NCBI GenBank assembly: GCA_963743425.1
Contig: CAVUPU010000001.1
Coordinates: 124,001-188,000 of the forward strand
DNA: 64,000 bases
Direction of reading: 5' to 3'
From: JAJVID01 sp963743425
Lineage (GTDB): Bacteria; Acidobacteriota; Blastocatellia; RBC074
In this document: positions 45,721 to 55,904 of the stretch, in pieces
How the letters are laid out: each line of letters begins with the position of its first letter
How positions within the stretch are numbered: position 1 is the stretch's first letter
Translations under genes and position numbers: made by a program
The notes under the pieces: generated by a model
The model's input: only the letters and a program-made list of their open reading frames with translations
Told to the model about the DNA's origin: nothing
Database searches by the model: none

Positions 45721-48700
45721 ATGCGTGTGCGGTTACTGATTCTATTTGCTCTATTTGCTTACCTCTTCCTGCCCCATCTTATTTTGGCCCAGGCGACCAA
45801 TGGCAGTATCAGAGGAACGGTCACTGATCCGAGTGGGGCTGTTCTGTCTAAGGCCACAGTCGCCGTCAAAAACGTCGCCACAGGCTTCGAGCGCAGATTG
45901 ACGACCGGCAATGAAGGGACTTATCTCGCCGACAACCTGCCGCCCGGCGAGTATGAGATTCAGGTAGAGGCGCAGGGCTTCCAAAAACAATTGAAGCGCG
46001 TGACAGTGCTGACATCCAATAGCGTTGAGACAAACTTCTCCATGACCGTCGGCGCAGAGCGCTGAGACGGTGGTCATCACATCGGATGTGGGGCAGGTCA
46101 ACACCAGCGATTACAAGGTGGACGGGGTGATCACCCGCGAGCGGATCGAAAATCTTCCATTGAACGGGCGCAGCTTCCTGTCACTGGCTTCACTGGAACC
46201 CGGAGTCGACGTGACTTTCGAACGCCAACCCAGGCCCTTTCGGCGTCAATAACTATTTCCGCGTCTCGATCGCCGGCAGCACCAGCTCGCTGACTCGCAT
46301 CTCGGTTGACGGCGCCAACGTCAACGACCGCATCACGGGCGGCACGGCGCAGAATTTCTCTCAGGAGACGGTGCAGGAGTTCCAGATCACTACCTTCAAC
46401 TTCGATCTCTCGGTCGGCAACACTTCATCGGGAGCGGTGAACATCGTCTCCCGCACGGGAGGCAATGACTTTCATGGCAGCGGGTTCTACTTCTTCCGCG
46501 ATCACAATATCGCGGCCTTCCCGGCGTTCAAGCGTCCCTGCGATCCTGTCTTGCGCAATCCCCTTTGCGCCGACCCAGCGCAATCCGCCGACCTGCTCAA
46601 ACGGCAGGAAGATCCTTTCTTCGCGCGGCGCAATATGGGCGTCAACCTCGGTGGCCCGATCAAGAAGGACAAGCTCTTCTTCTTCTCCAACTTCGAGTAC
46701 ACCAATCAGGTCGGCGCGCGGACCATCGCCTTTTCGAATCCGCTCTTCTCGCCTTTCAGCCACGTTGGGCAATCTGCCTTTCCGCGGGAAGCTCTTCAAT
46801 ACCCGTCTGGATTACAGGCTCAACGACAAACACAACGCCTACCTGCGTTACAGTCATGGATCGTCAACCGCAACCTCGCCGGTGGGGACAACCTGGAATC
46901 CACCTGGACTTCCAGCCGCAATTACGCCTATCAGGCGAATATGGGCGTGACCAGTGTTCTCAAACCGACGCTCGTGAATGAGTTTCGGTTCGCGTATTCG
47001 TTCTTCAGCAACCAACTGCGCCCGCCCAATTCTTCCGAGTGCAGCAACCCGATCCACTGCTTCAACCTGAACGGGCCGCGCATCGGTGGATTCGGGTTGA
47101 CGATCGGCAATGACAACAACGTCACCCAACACCGCATCCTCCGCACCTATCAGTTTAATGAAAACGTCTACTGGCAAAAAGGCTCGCATCGCGTCCGCTT
47201 CGGCGGCAATTGGGAGCATTTAAACCTGCACGGCAGTTGGGCGCGCATCTTCCAAGGCACATTTAATCTCTACCAGTCCCGGAGACACTGACTACGCAGA
47301 ACCCGGTGCTCTTTGCAGCCCTGCCCGCCTCGCTGCGCACGCCCACGGCGGGGCCGCCGACCTTTGCCGACATCTTGAAACTTCCCGTCAACGGCAATAT
47401 TTCGGTTAGCGTGGGAGACGCCGGACAGCCGCCTGCTTTTAACTTCGATGAGGCCTCGCGCAACGACTCCTACCGCCTCTACTTTCAGGACACCTGGCAG
47501 GTCAGGCCGAAATTCACTTTCAACTACGGCATCGCGTGGTCTTTCGATGATAACCTGGTCAGCCACGACCTGGACAAGCCGGAATATCTGCGGCCTGTGC
47601 TCGGCGGGCCGAACGCGGATCTCAGACCGACGCGATACGACTATAACAATTTTCAACCTGCCATCGGTTTCGCACTGGACGATCGACAAGAGCAACAAGA
47701 CGGTCATTCGCGGAGGTTCCGGGGTTTATCACGCTTCTCCAAACTCGTTGTTTACGAAACTGGGCGAGCGTGGCTTCCTCGGCCCGGCGGGTAATGGTTT
47801 AGTCCCGCTCAATTCCCAACCGGTCCCCAATCCGTTTGCGGGCCAAACTATACCTGGCGTGCCGGCTCAGCCGGCGACGCTGAACTTTTCACAGCCGACG
47901 ACCTTTGCCGGCCAGGATGCGATAGCCTTGATACCGACCATCAGAGGTCTGCTGGCGTCGCGGTGGGGAACGGGGCAGGACATTTCGATCAGGGGTGTCG
48001 AGGTCACCAAGCAGGCGGTTGGCGCTTCGGGCGAGGGCATCTTTATCAGCGACCTTACGACCGGATACACCTTTCACACCACGCTCGGCGTGCAGAGGGA
48101 GTTCGCCGGGAATATGATCCTGACGGCTGATTTCGTTATGCGGCGCGCTGTTAAATTCGGCGGCACTGAAGCCGGTTTTGGAGTAGACCTCAATCGCATC
48201 CAACGGCCCAGGGTGTTGGCTGTTGATCCTGTCACCCAGGCGGTGACTAACATACCGTTTGATCCGATCATCCCGGTCTGCACTCCGACTCAGGCGGCTA
48301 TTCCGAAGTTCCCGTGCTCGACCAGCGCCATCCTCGGCTACTGGTCCGGGATCAATACCCGCTATACGGGATTGCTGATGAAACTCGATAAGCGGTTTGC
48401 CAGCGGTTGGCAATTTACCGCTTCATATGCCCTTTCGCGATATACGAATAACGTGAATGTCGGCGCCGGTTCGGTCAGCCTGGACAATCTCTATGAGACC
48501 GCCGGGATAGACGGCGGTGACCGGCCACACCGCTTCACCTTCAGCGGTTTCTATGAGGTTCCGTCTTACAAAGGCGACAGCCGGTTACTGCGTGGACTTT
48601 TTAATAGCTGGCAACTCGGATTGATTTCGGATATCCGGAGCGCGCCTCCTCTGAATCCAAATCTGGGGCTGGATGTTGATGGAGACGGCGTCTCCCGGAT

Positions 48701-49223
48701 CACGCTGCCAGGGATTAAGTGGAACGAGTTCGGACGCGGCGCAAACGCCGACGACATCCGTGAAGCGGTGTCCAGGCACAACGCCGATATCATTTCGCTG
48801 GCCAGGCCTCTCCCGCTGGATCCAACTCCAACCGCCGCGCAGCTTGCCGCTTGCACCCTGTTTATTGATGGTCAACGGATGTGCGGCGCCAGGACACCAC
48901 AAAACCAGGTGCGACCGTTCATCTTTTTGCCGGATAACTTCTCCAACGGAGATCCTTTCTTTTCTCAGGACATCCGCCTGACACGGCTGATTGCGATTCG
49001 CGAGAAGGTCAAGCTCTCTCTGATCGCCGAGGCCTTCAATGTCTTCAACTTCGCCAACCTGACCGGTTACGGCAGCGGGTTGAACACGACGACGACAATT
49101 GTCGGTGGCCAACCGCAGCAGCCGACCACAGTGAATTTTGGTTTGCCGAGCAACCGCGTCAATCAGATCTTCGGCACCGGCGGGCCGCGCGCCTTCCAAT
49201 TCGCCGCGAGGTTGTCGTTCTGA
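45721..49223 (+). pseudogene. Second Oar-like TonB-dependent receptor, at least six frame breaks
   Basis: ATG 45721 behind GGGAGG; signal peptide RVRLLILFALFAYLFLPHLI, CarboxypepD_reg domain (IRGTVTDPSGAVLSKATV), plug NGRSFLSLASLEPGVDV, barrel to the final FQFAARLSF. Paralogue of the 41711 gene. Frame changes: about 46061 (+1), 46213 (+1, TTT), 46752 (+1), 46860 (-1), 47272 (-1) and 47675 (+1). Every domain is still readable across frames, so decay, if real, is recent; dense sequence errors are the alternative. Confidence 0.85.
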
Positions 49224-49384
49224 TCCGAGAAATTCAGTTCTGAATTGAGAAATTCAGATAGATCGGCTCAATTGCGGGACAGCCCGGAGAAGAACTCTTT
49301 TCCGGCGCTGTCCCGCTGTTGTTTTCCGGCGCAACCAGCTTGCGCTTGCAGAGGGATATCTCAGATCGATTTGCAATTGCGTGT

Positions 49385-49709
49385 GTGGGACAATTTGGCA
49401 AACTTGTCATTACCCACATTTTTCGCGTTCGGCGATTCCTGCTTTTCGCCCTGAAAGGGCGGTGGATATTAGCCGGTGGTGGAACCACCGGAAACCGAGC
49501 GCCGATGCATCGCACCCCGGCAGGGGTGCTGGACGGAACTCTGAACAACGAAATTTCTTCCACCGCACTTCGGTCCCGCGCCCCTGCCGGGGCGCAAAGG
49601 CAATAATGACGGGCTTTCCGGTGGTTCCACCACCGGCTAATCTCCCGCCGCGCCTCCGGCGCAAGGGAGAAACGATGTGGGTAATGACAAGTTTGGCAAA
49701 TTGTCCCAC
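49385..49709. repeat. 325-bp MITE-like element with 34-bp terminal inverted repeats
   Basis: Left end GTGGGACAATTTGGCAAACT... (49385-49418) mirrored by the right end (49676-49709) with about one mismatch. It contains a nested copy of the TAGCCGGTGGT repeat. No ORF with protein character. Fills most of the gap between the TonB gene and the RND gene. Confidence 0.8.
49465..49642. repeat. Palindromic intergenic repeat (TAGCCGGTGGT family), copy 2
   Basis: GATATTAGCCGGTGGTGGAA and its complement at the two ends, with CCCCGGCAGGGGTGC/GCCCCTGCCGGGGC inner palindromes. Related to 14199-14346 and nested inside the 325-bp element. Confidence 0.75.
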
Positions 49710-49760
49710 GATCACAGGCCAATCGCGGCAGTTTGTCCGTACGCGCAATTTCAAACCGAT

Positions 49761-52700
49761 CTAATCGGCGCCCAACGGTTCGAGCGGCTGTGGCGCGCCT
49801 TCGACTCCGAGGTCTTTGGCGGGCGCTTCTTCGCGCAGCCCGCGCTCTTCGATCATCGTGTAGATGGTCGGGATGAAGAGCAGCGTGATCAACGTCGAGG
49901 TGAGCATTCCGCCGATGACCACGCGGGCCATCGGGGCCTGCACCTCAGCGCCTTCGCCGAATCCCAGCGACATCGGAACCAGACCCAGGATCGTGGCCAT
50001 CGAAGTCATCAGGATGGGACGCAGTCTTCGCCGCCCGGCCAATTCGACCGCGTGCTTTAGGAGCAGCTTGTCACGGTGTCGAAGCAGGTTGGTGTAATCG
50101 ATCAGCACGATGGCGTTATTGACCGCGATGCCGGCCAGCAGGATCACTCCGATGAAGGCCTGCATGTTGAAAGTGGTTTCGGTCAGGAAAAGCGACAGAG
50201 AGACGCCGATGGCCGCCAGCGGGATCGAGAAGAGGATGATCAGCGGGTCGCGCAGCGATTCGAACTCCGAAGCCATGACCATGTAGACCAGCACGATGGC
50301 CAGGATCAGGCTGAAGAGAAGTTCTCTGAACGACTTCTGCTGCTCTTCGTATTCGCCGCCGTAGTTCAACGAAAAGCCCGACGGCATCGTCATCGAGCTG
50401 AGTTGGCGGTCAATGTCGCGCATAATCGAGCCGAGGTCGCGGTTGGCGTAACCGGCTGTTACTTGCACAAGACGCTCCTGATCCTGGCGCTCGATTGATA
50501 CGGGGCCTTCGCGCCGCTGCATCTTGACCAGATCGCCGATTGGAACCGCCTGCCCCGAAGGCGTGAGAACCGTCACGTTCTGCAAATTTCCGAGATTGGC
50601 TCGCTGTTGTTCGCTCATTCGAACGAGGATGTCGTATTCCTGTCCCTCTTCGCGGAACTGGCTGGCGCGATTGCCGCCGACCACGGTCTCCAGCGTGGTG
50701 GCGATGTCGGAAGCGTTGATGCCCAGGGACGCGGCTTTGGCGCGATCAACGGTGAGGAGCATCTCGGGCATGCCTTCACGGCGGCTGACCTGGGCGTCGG
50801 TTATTCCCGGCACGGATTCGACGAGGTCCTTGATCCGTTTGGCGAGGTCGCTGGCGACCTGCATGTCGTGACCGCGGATTTCCACCGAGACGCGTTCGCC
50901 GACGTTCTGGCCCGGCCCCATCCGGCGCATCATCGAGTTGTTGCTGCTCGCCCTCACGCGCACCATCATTCCGGGTTGGAGGTTGAGCCTGGGCCTGAGC
51001 GCGTTGACCATCTCCTGGCTCGATCGTTTGCGTTCTGCTTTGCTTTTCAACTGAACCGTAAATTCGGCGTTGTGCGTGGTCGAGCCGGACATGAATCCGC
51101 CGCCGCCGACCTCGACCAGTAGGTGCTCCATCTCGGGGACCTCGCGTCTGATGATGGATTCGATCCGTCCGGCCAGTTCATTGGTGACCTCGATCTTCGT
51201 CCCCGCCGGCAATTCCACGTTGACTCTCAACTCGTTTTCATCGGCCTCTGGCATCATCTCGACGCCGATGAACGGGATCAGGAGCATGCTTCCGGCGAAG
51301 AGCAGCGTGGCGCCGAAAACGACCGTCTTGCGATGGTTGAGCGACCAGCGGATGGCGCGCTGGTAACGCTCGTCCAGCCCGTTGAGCGCGTTTCCGCTGG
51401 CCTGAATGATTTTGGCCATCCAGGGATGGCGCTGCGCGTCAGGCGGGCGGACTCTCAGATACTTCGCGCACAGGACGGGAACAAGTGTCAGACCGATAAT
51501 CAGCGCGAAGATTTGCGAGAAGCCGACGATGTATGCCAGTTGCTTGAACATGATGCCGCTCATCCCGCCCAGAAAGACCAGCGGCAGGAAGACCGCCACG
51601 GAGGTAAGCGTCGAAGCCACCAGCGCCGAGGTGACCTCGCTGGTTCCGAAGACCGAGGCCTCGGCGTGGGTCATGCCTCCTTCGCGGTGGCGGAAGATGT
51701 TCTCGATGATCACAATCGCGTTATCCACGATCATCCCGACGCCCAGCGCCAGCGCGCCGAACGACATCGTGTTCAACGTGAACCCGCTCGCGTACATGAG
51801 CAGGAATGTCCCGATGACCGTGATCGGGATCGAAACCGAGACGATCATCGTGCTGCGGAAGTTGCGCAGGAAGAGCAGAATCGTCAGCACGGCCAGGATT
51901 CCGCCCGAAATCGCCGCTTCCCGGAGGTTGTTGATTGACCTTGTGATGAACACAGAAGAGTCCATCATCGCCCGGATCGTGACGCCGGGGAACGCTTTTT
52001 GAAGCCGCTCGATCTCTTCGCGCACCCGCGCGGCGACGGTGACGGTGTTCGCGCCCGACTGTTTGCGGATGGAGAAGCGGATGCCGGGTTTGTCGTCTAT
52101 GCGGACGAGTTGGCGAATCTCTTCGTGCGCATCCTCGACTTCGGCGACGTCCTTCAGGTAGATGGGCGCGCCGTTGCGCGCCGTCACGACGACGTTGCGA
52201 ACCTCTTCGACGTTGTCGAACTCGCCCTGCGAACGCACCAGCACCTCATATTTGCCTTCGTCCATCGGGCCGACGGGACGATTCTGATTCTCCTGGCGCA
52301 GGATGTTGGTGATCTGGCTGACCGAGAGGTTGTACGATCGTAGTTTTTCTATCGAGGGTTTGACGTGGATCTGGCGCCTCAACCCGCCGCGAATGTCGAC
52401 GGCGGCCACGCCGGGGAGCCGTTCCAGGCGTGGCTGAATGTCTTTCTCGAGCAGCGTTCGCAACTCGCGCGGGTCCTTGTCGCCAGAAACCGCGAGGAAC
52501 ATGATAGGAAACTGGTTGGTGTCGAATTTGAAAATCGTCGGAGGCTCGACATCATCGGGCAGCGCGCCGCGCATGCGGTCGACGCGCGTGCGCACCTCGT
52601 TGGCCGCTTCATCGATGTTGACGCTCCAGTCGAAGCTGACACGGATGTTGCTGGAGCCTTCGGACGAATTCGAAGATATCCGATAGATGCCAGGCGCTGA

Positions 52701-52919
52701 GCTGAGCGAGGCTTCGAGCGGACGCGTGACCAGATTCTCGACCTCTTCGGGCGCCACGCCGGGATAGGCCGTCCGCACGGTGAGTGTCGGGTTTTGTACC
52801 TCTGGCATGAGGTCGACCGGCAACCGCATAAATGAGATCGCGCCGAGCAGGACAAGCACCGAAGTGAACATGTAAACGGTGATCGGACGACGGACCGAAA
52901 ATGCTGGTAGGTTTTTCAT
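49761..52919 (-). CDS. RND efflux transporter (HAE1/AcrB type)
   Basis: 1052 residues from ATG 52919 (GGAG nine bases upstream; ATGs further up lie in a repeat). N-terminal LPAFSVRRPITVYMFTSVLV, PVDLMPEVQNPTLTV, then the RND motif GALALGVGMIVDNAIVIIEN with the essential Asp pair, and a second half GVILLAGIAVNNAIVLIDY. Twelve membrane segments with two large periplasmic loops. Proton-driven export of drugs or lipophilic compounds. Downstream partner of the fusion protein at 53057; no TolC-like gene here. Confidence 0.95.
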   Translation of the reverse strand: MKNLPAFSVRRPITVYMFTSVLVLLGAISFMRLPVDLMPEVQNPTLTVRTAYPGVAPEEVENLVTRPLEASLSSAPGIYRISSNSSEGSSNIRVSFDWSVNIDEAANEVRTRVDRMRGALPDDVEPPTIFKFDTNQFPIMFLAVSGDKDPRELRTLLEKDIQPRLERLPGVAAVDIRGGLRRQIHVKPSIEKLRSYNLSVSQITNILRQENQNRPVGPMDEGKYEVLVRSQGEFDNVEEVRNVVVTARNGAPIYLKDVAEVEDAHEEIRQLVRIDDKPGIRFSIRKQSGANTVTVAARVREEIERLQKAFPGVTIRAMMDSSVFITRSINNLREAAISGGILAVLTILLFLRNFRSTMIVSVSIPITVIGTFLLMYASGFTLNTMSFGALALGVGMIVDNAIVIIENIFRHREGGMTHAEASVFGTSEVTSALVASTLTSVAVFLPLVFLGGMSGIMFKQLAYIVGFSQIFALIIGLTLVPVLCAKYLRVRPPDAQRHPWMAKIIQASGNALNGLDERYQRAIRWSLNHRKTVVFGATLLFAGSMLLIPFIGVEMMPEADENELRVNVELPAGTKIEVTNELAGRIESIIRREVPEMEHLLVEVGGGGFMSGSTTHNAEFTVQLKSKAERKRSSQEMVNALRPRLNLQPGMMVRVRASSNNSMMRRMGPGQNVGERVSVEIRGHDMQVASDLAKRIKDLVESVPGITDAQVSRREGMPEMLLTVDRAKAASLGINASDIATTLETVVGGNRASQFREEGQEYDILVRMSEQQRANLGNLQNVTVLTPSGQAVPIGDLVKMQRREGPVSIERQDQERLVQVTAGYANRDLGSIMRDIDRQLSSMTMPSGFSLNYGGEYEEQQKSFRELLFSLILAIVLVYMVMASEFESLRDPLIILFSIPLAAIGVSLSLFLTETTFNMQAFIGVILLAGIAVNNAIVLIDYTNLLRHRDKLLLKHAVELAGRRRLRPILMTSMATILGLVPMSLGFGEGAEVQAPMARVVIGGMLTSTLITLLFIPTIYTMIEERGLREEAPAKDLGVEGAPQPLEPLGAD

Positions 52920-52935
52920 CGACGATAACTCCGAA

Positions 52936-53036
52936 GGCATTTTCCATATTCCATTTTCCATTCGTCATTTGTCATTGCCCGAGGCGTTCTCTTCCAATGG
53001 CAAATGACGAATGTAATATGGAATATGGAAAATGGA
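52936..53036. repeat. Short-word inverted repeat (TTTTCCATATTCCATTTTCC family)
   Basis: Left half TTTTCCATATTCCATTTTCC, right half ATATGGAATATGGAAAATGG, with a GC-rich middle. Lies between the fusion-protein and transporter genes and supplies false upstream starts for the transporter. Confidence 0.7.
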
Positions 53037-53056
53037 TCTTTTGTTCCATGCTTTGG

Positions 53057-54430
53057 CTACTTGCCGCTTTTCCTTTGCCAGGGCTTGTCGCCTTGCTGTT
53101 GATTTGCTTGTTGCTGCGTCTGGATTGGCGCGGACGTCTGCTGACCTGTCTGCTGCCCGTTTGGCTGGCCGCCGGGCCTCTCGCCTGGCGCCCGCTGGTT
53201 TTCGGCCTGACGTTCTTGTTGTCGCGGACCGCCCCGGCCTCCCTGTTGTCCTTTGTCCATCACTCTGACGCGATCGCCGTCTTTGATGAGGTTCGAGCCG
53301 CGCGTGACGACAGTGTCGCCCGCTTTCAATCCGCTGATGACTTCGACCTTGTCCTCCTGCGTCATGCCGGTTTCGAGGGCGATGAATTTGGCCTTCTCCG
53401 ATTCGATCACGTAGACGCCGGGTTGATCGCCGCGATAGACGAGCGCGTCGCGTGGGAGCAGCGTCGTTTCGCGCGCGCCGCCCAGATCGAGTTCGACGCG
53501 CGCGAACATCTCTCCCTTGAGCGTTCCGTCTCGATTCGGGATTTCGATCTCGACAAGGCCGTTGCGCGTCTGCGCGTCGAGCAGCGGCGAGATGCGCATG
53601 ACGCGGCCCGTAAAGCGTTGTCCGGGCAGGCTGTCAACTGTGATCTTTACCGGAATACCGCGTTTGACGCGCGCGATGTCGCGCTCCGAAGCCTTGGCCT
53701 CGATGACCATTGGCGAGAGGCTGACGACCGTAGCGATTGGAGTCCCTTGATTGATCATCGCGCCCGGGTGCGCATGGCGTTTGGCGACGAGGCCCGTGAT
53801 GGGCGAGTAGATGCGCGTCTGACTCTGGCGAATGTCAAGCTCGCGCCGCTCGGCCTCCGATTGCCGCTTCTGCGCGCGCGCCAGCTCCAACTGTGACATG
53901 GCGACGCGATGGCGCATTTCGAGGGTGTCCAGTTCGATGCGCGAAAGCACACCGGCTTCGACCAGTTGTTTCTTGCGTTCGAGTTCAGCTCTGGCGTTGC
54001 CCAACTCGGCCTCGCGCTGCGCGATTGTGGCTTCGGCCACAGCGATGGCGGCCTTCGAGCGTTCGACCTGCTGCCCGATCTCGTCGTCTTCGATCTGCGC
54101 GATCATCGCTCCCTTCGTGACCGGATGGCCCGTGTCGACCAGAATGCTGACCAGACGTCCGGCAATCTTGGGGCTGACGTCCACCTGCTCTTTGGCGCGG
54201 AGCGATCCGGTGATCGAGACCTTCTGGCTGATCTGACCGGTCGAAATGACGTCGGTCTGCACCGTCTGGACGCGCGCGCCTCCGGGACCGCCACGTCCGC
54301 CGCCGGTTCCCGCGGCGCTCTGTTGATCTTTCGATTTGACGGCTTGAAAAACCCGGAAACCGATCAGGACAGTAAGCGCGAGAAGGGGTAAGGCGATTAA
54401 CAGATATTTGATGGCTCTCTTTTTAGGCAT
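53057..54430 (-). CDS. RND membrane fusion (periplasmic adaptor) protein
   Basis: 457 residues. One N-terminal membrane helix (YLLIALPLLALTVLIGFRVF), Gly-rich linker, then the lipoyl/barrel-sandwich halves (VSITGSLRAKEQVDVSPKIA and RIYSPITGLVAKRHAHPGAM) around a helical hairpin, and beta-barrel plus MP domains. The C-terminus is a long Gln/Gly-rich tail, low in complexity. Links the RND pump to an outer-membrane channel. First gene of the two-gene minus-strand operon. Confidence 0.92.
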   Translation of the reverse strand: MPKKRAIKYLLIALPLLALTVLIGFRVFQAVKSKDQQSAAGTGGGRGGPGGARVQTVQTDVISTGQISQKVSITGSLRAKEQVDVSPKIAGRLVSILVDTGHPVTKGAMIAQIEDDEIGQQVERSKAAIAVAEATIAQREAELGNARAELERKKQLVEAGVLSRIELDTLEMRHRVAMSQLELARAQKRQSEAERRELDIRQSQTRIYSPITGLVAKRHAHPGAMINQGTPIATVVSLSPMVIEAKASERDIARVKRGIPVKITVDSLPGQRFTGRVMRISPLLDAQTRNGLVEIEIPNRDGTLKGEMFARVELDLGGARETTLLPRDALVYRGDQPGVYVIESEKAKFIALETGMTQEDKVEVISGLKAGDTVVTRGSNLIKDGDRVRVMDKGQQGGRGGPRQQERQAENQRAPGERPGGQPNGQQTGQQTSAPIQTQQQANQQQGDKPWQRKSGK

Positions 54431-54593
54431 TCCGATTCCTATTCAATTTTTAAATTCGATCTTCGCTGCGCATAACTTAATAGACGCTTCAAGGAAGCGT
54501 CAAATTACAACTTTTTGCCTGTCGCCCCGCTTTCACGTCATGTGTCCGCTGTGGTAAAAACTCCTTTGTGACATCCGATTCGCGCATTTGATT

Positions 54594-55124
54594 ATGGCCG
54601 AAGTCGAAACACCCAATCCGCGACCGCGCGCCGTTCGCGTCGATGCGATAGCCGCCGAGGTCAAGCGCCGGTTAGGCGATCAATTGATTTCGGCGATCTA
54701 TCGCGACCGGATTCGCGCGATGCGCACGCGCAGTTATCTACTCAACGCTCCGATCAGGAAAGCCGCGGTCGAAGTGATGAGCACTCTGCTCGGCGTCGAG
54801 CTGAAGATCGGCAAACGGCGGTTGTTGTGCCCCGACCTGGCTACGGCGCGATACCTGGCGGTCTTCGCGCGGTTGGGCGTGGTCGAGGTCGCCGTGCCTT
54901 ACGACATCACGCAGGTTTCCCGGTTGGCTGACGATCTGGAATCTTCGTGGTACCGGATGCTGACGCTGGTCGAAAGCCTGGCGGTCGAACAGAGCGATAG
55001 ATTCCGCAATAAAGTTCGCGCGAGTCTGATCGCGGGTGAGCGAAGCGGAATCATCGAAGCGGGCGCAGGTCCTGCGATCCCGCAGTTCAATCAAAACACG
55101 AAACAGAGGAAGGCTAAGCTTTGA
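54594..55124 (+). CDS. Hypothetical protein, helical
   Basis: 176 residues from ATG 54594; no Shine-Dalgarno, so it may be leaderless. AIAAEVKRRLGDQLISAIYR and LLGVELKIGKRRLLCPDLA suggest a compact alpha/beta fold. No family recognised. Its TGA overlaps the next start (TGATG), so it is coupled to the thioredoxin gene. Confidence 0.6.
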   Translation: MAEVETPNPRPRAVRVDAIAAEVKRRLGDQLISAIYRDRIRAMRTRSYLLNAPIRKAAVEVMSTLLGVELKIGKRRLLCPDLATARYLAVFARLGVVEVAVPYDITQVSRLADDLESSWYRMLTLVESLAVEQSDRFRNKVRASLIAGERSGIIEAGAGPAIPQFNQNTKQRKAKL

Positions 55125-55753
55125 TGAAGACAATCCTTTTACTGGCGTTCGCATTGGCGATCGCGTTGTTCACAACTACGTCCGCTGGCGATTCGTTTGC
55201 GCAACAGCCGTCGGGGCTGACTCTCGGTCAGCTCAAGGAGCGGAATTTCACCGTGACGACGCCGGACGGCGAAAGCGTTGACCTCAACACGCTGCTCGGC
55301 GAGGGCAAACCGGTCCTGCTCGATTTCTGGGCCACCTGGTGCGGCCCGTGCCGTGTGGAGATTCCGCATCTGAATGAGTTACACAAAAAGTATGGCAAGG
55401 ACGGCCTTGCAGTCATCGGGTTGACCTTCGAAGACCCGGTTGAAGAGAAGGAGTCGGTCAAGGGTTTCGTGAAACAATTTAATATGGGGTACAAGGTAGC
55501 TTTCGCTCCGAAGGAGATCTATCAATTCTTCAATGGCAGCGCAGTCACTATCCGCATCCCCCAGACCTTGGTGTTCGGCTCTGATGGGACGCTCATCAGA
55601 CGTCTGGTCGGTTACAGCCCCCAGATGAGCAAAGGGGTTTTGAACCGCGCTGTCGAAAAGGCGATGGCTGGCGCGCAAGAGAAGCCGGCAGAGCAGGGGG
55701 CGCCAGAGAAGCCAGCAGAGCAGGGCGCGCCAGAGAAGCCAGCAGACCAATGA
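55124..55753 (+). CDS. TlpA-like periplasmic thioredoxin
   Basis: 209 residues, signal peptide to GDSFAQQ. Thioredoxin active site DFWATWCGPCRVEIP, cis-Pro in RIPQTLVF. Reductant or oxidant for periplasmic disulfides, or cytochrome c maturation. The C-terminus is a 9-residue tandem repeat, EKPAEQGAP, 2.7 copies, encoded by a 27-bp DNA repeat (55681-55752), which probably varies in copy number. Confidence 0.88.
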   Translation: MKTILLLAFALAIALFTTTSAGDSFAQQPSGLTLGQLKERNFTVTTPDGESVDLNTLLGEGKPVLLDFWATWCGPCRVEIPHLNELHKKYGKDGLAVIGLTFEDPVEEKESVKGFVKQFNMGYKVAFAPKEIYQFFNGSAVTIRIPQTLVFGSDGTLIRRLVGYSPQMSKGVLNRAVEKAMAGAQEKPAEQGAPEKPAEQGAPEKPADQ

Positions 55754-55844
55754 TTAGCCTGCGCCGAAGCGGGTTTAATTTTCAGTCCGACCGTCAATTT
55801 CACGGCGCGGATTGGACCGCGAATATTCTATATTCGAAAGGAGC

Positions 55845-55896
55845 GGCGATTCCTCTCCACTTGAAACGAAGCGGTTTCATGTGGAGAGGAATCGCC
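55845..55896 (+). promoter_or_regulatory. Perfect 16-bp hairpin just before the RDD gene
   Basis: GGCGATTCCTCTCCAC (55845-55860) pairs with 55881-55896; the inner TGAAAC/GTTTCA extends it. It ends 8 bases before ATG 55905 and would bury the only AGGA-type ribosome binding site. Confidence 0.5.
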
Positions 55897-55904
55897 GAAG
55901 AAGG

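Noticed and set aside
50607..51938. Long plus-strand ORFs opposite the RND transporter
   Set aside because: Low-complexity His/Asp/Arg-rich antisense translations typical of GC-rich shadow frames.
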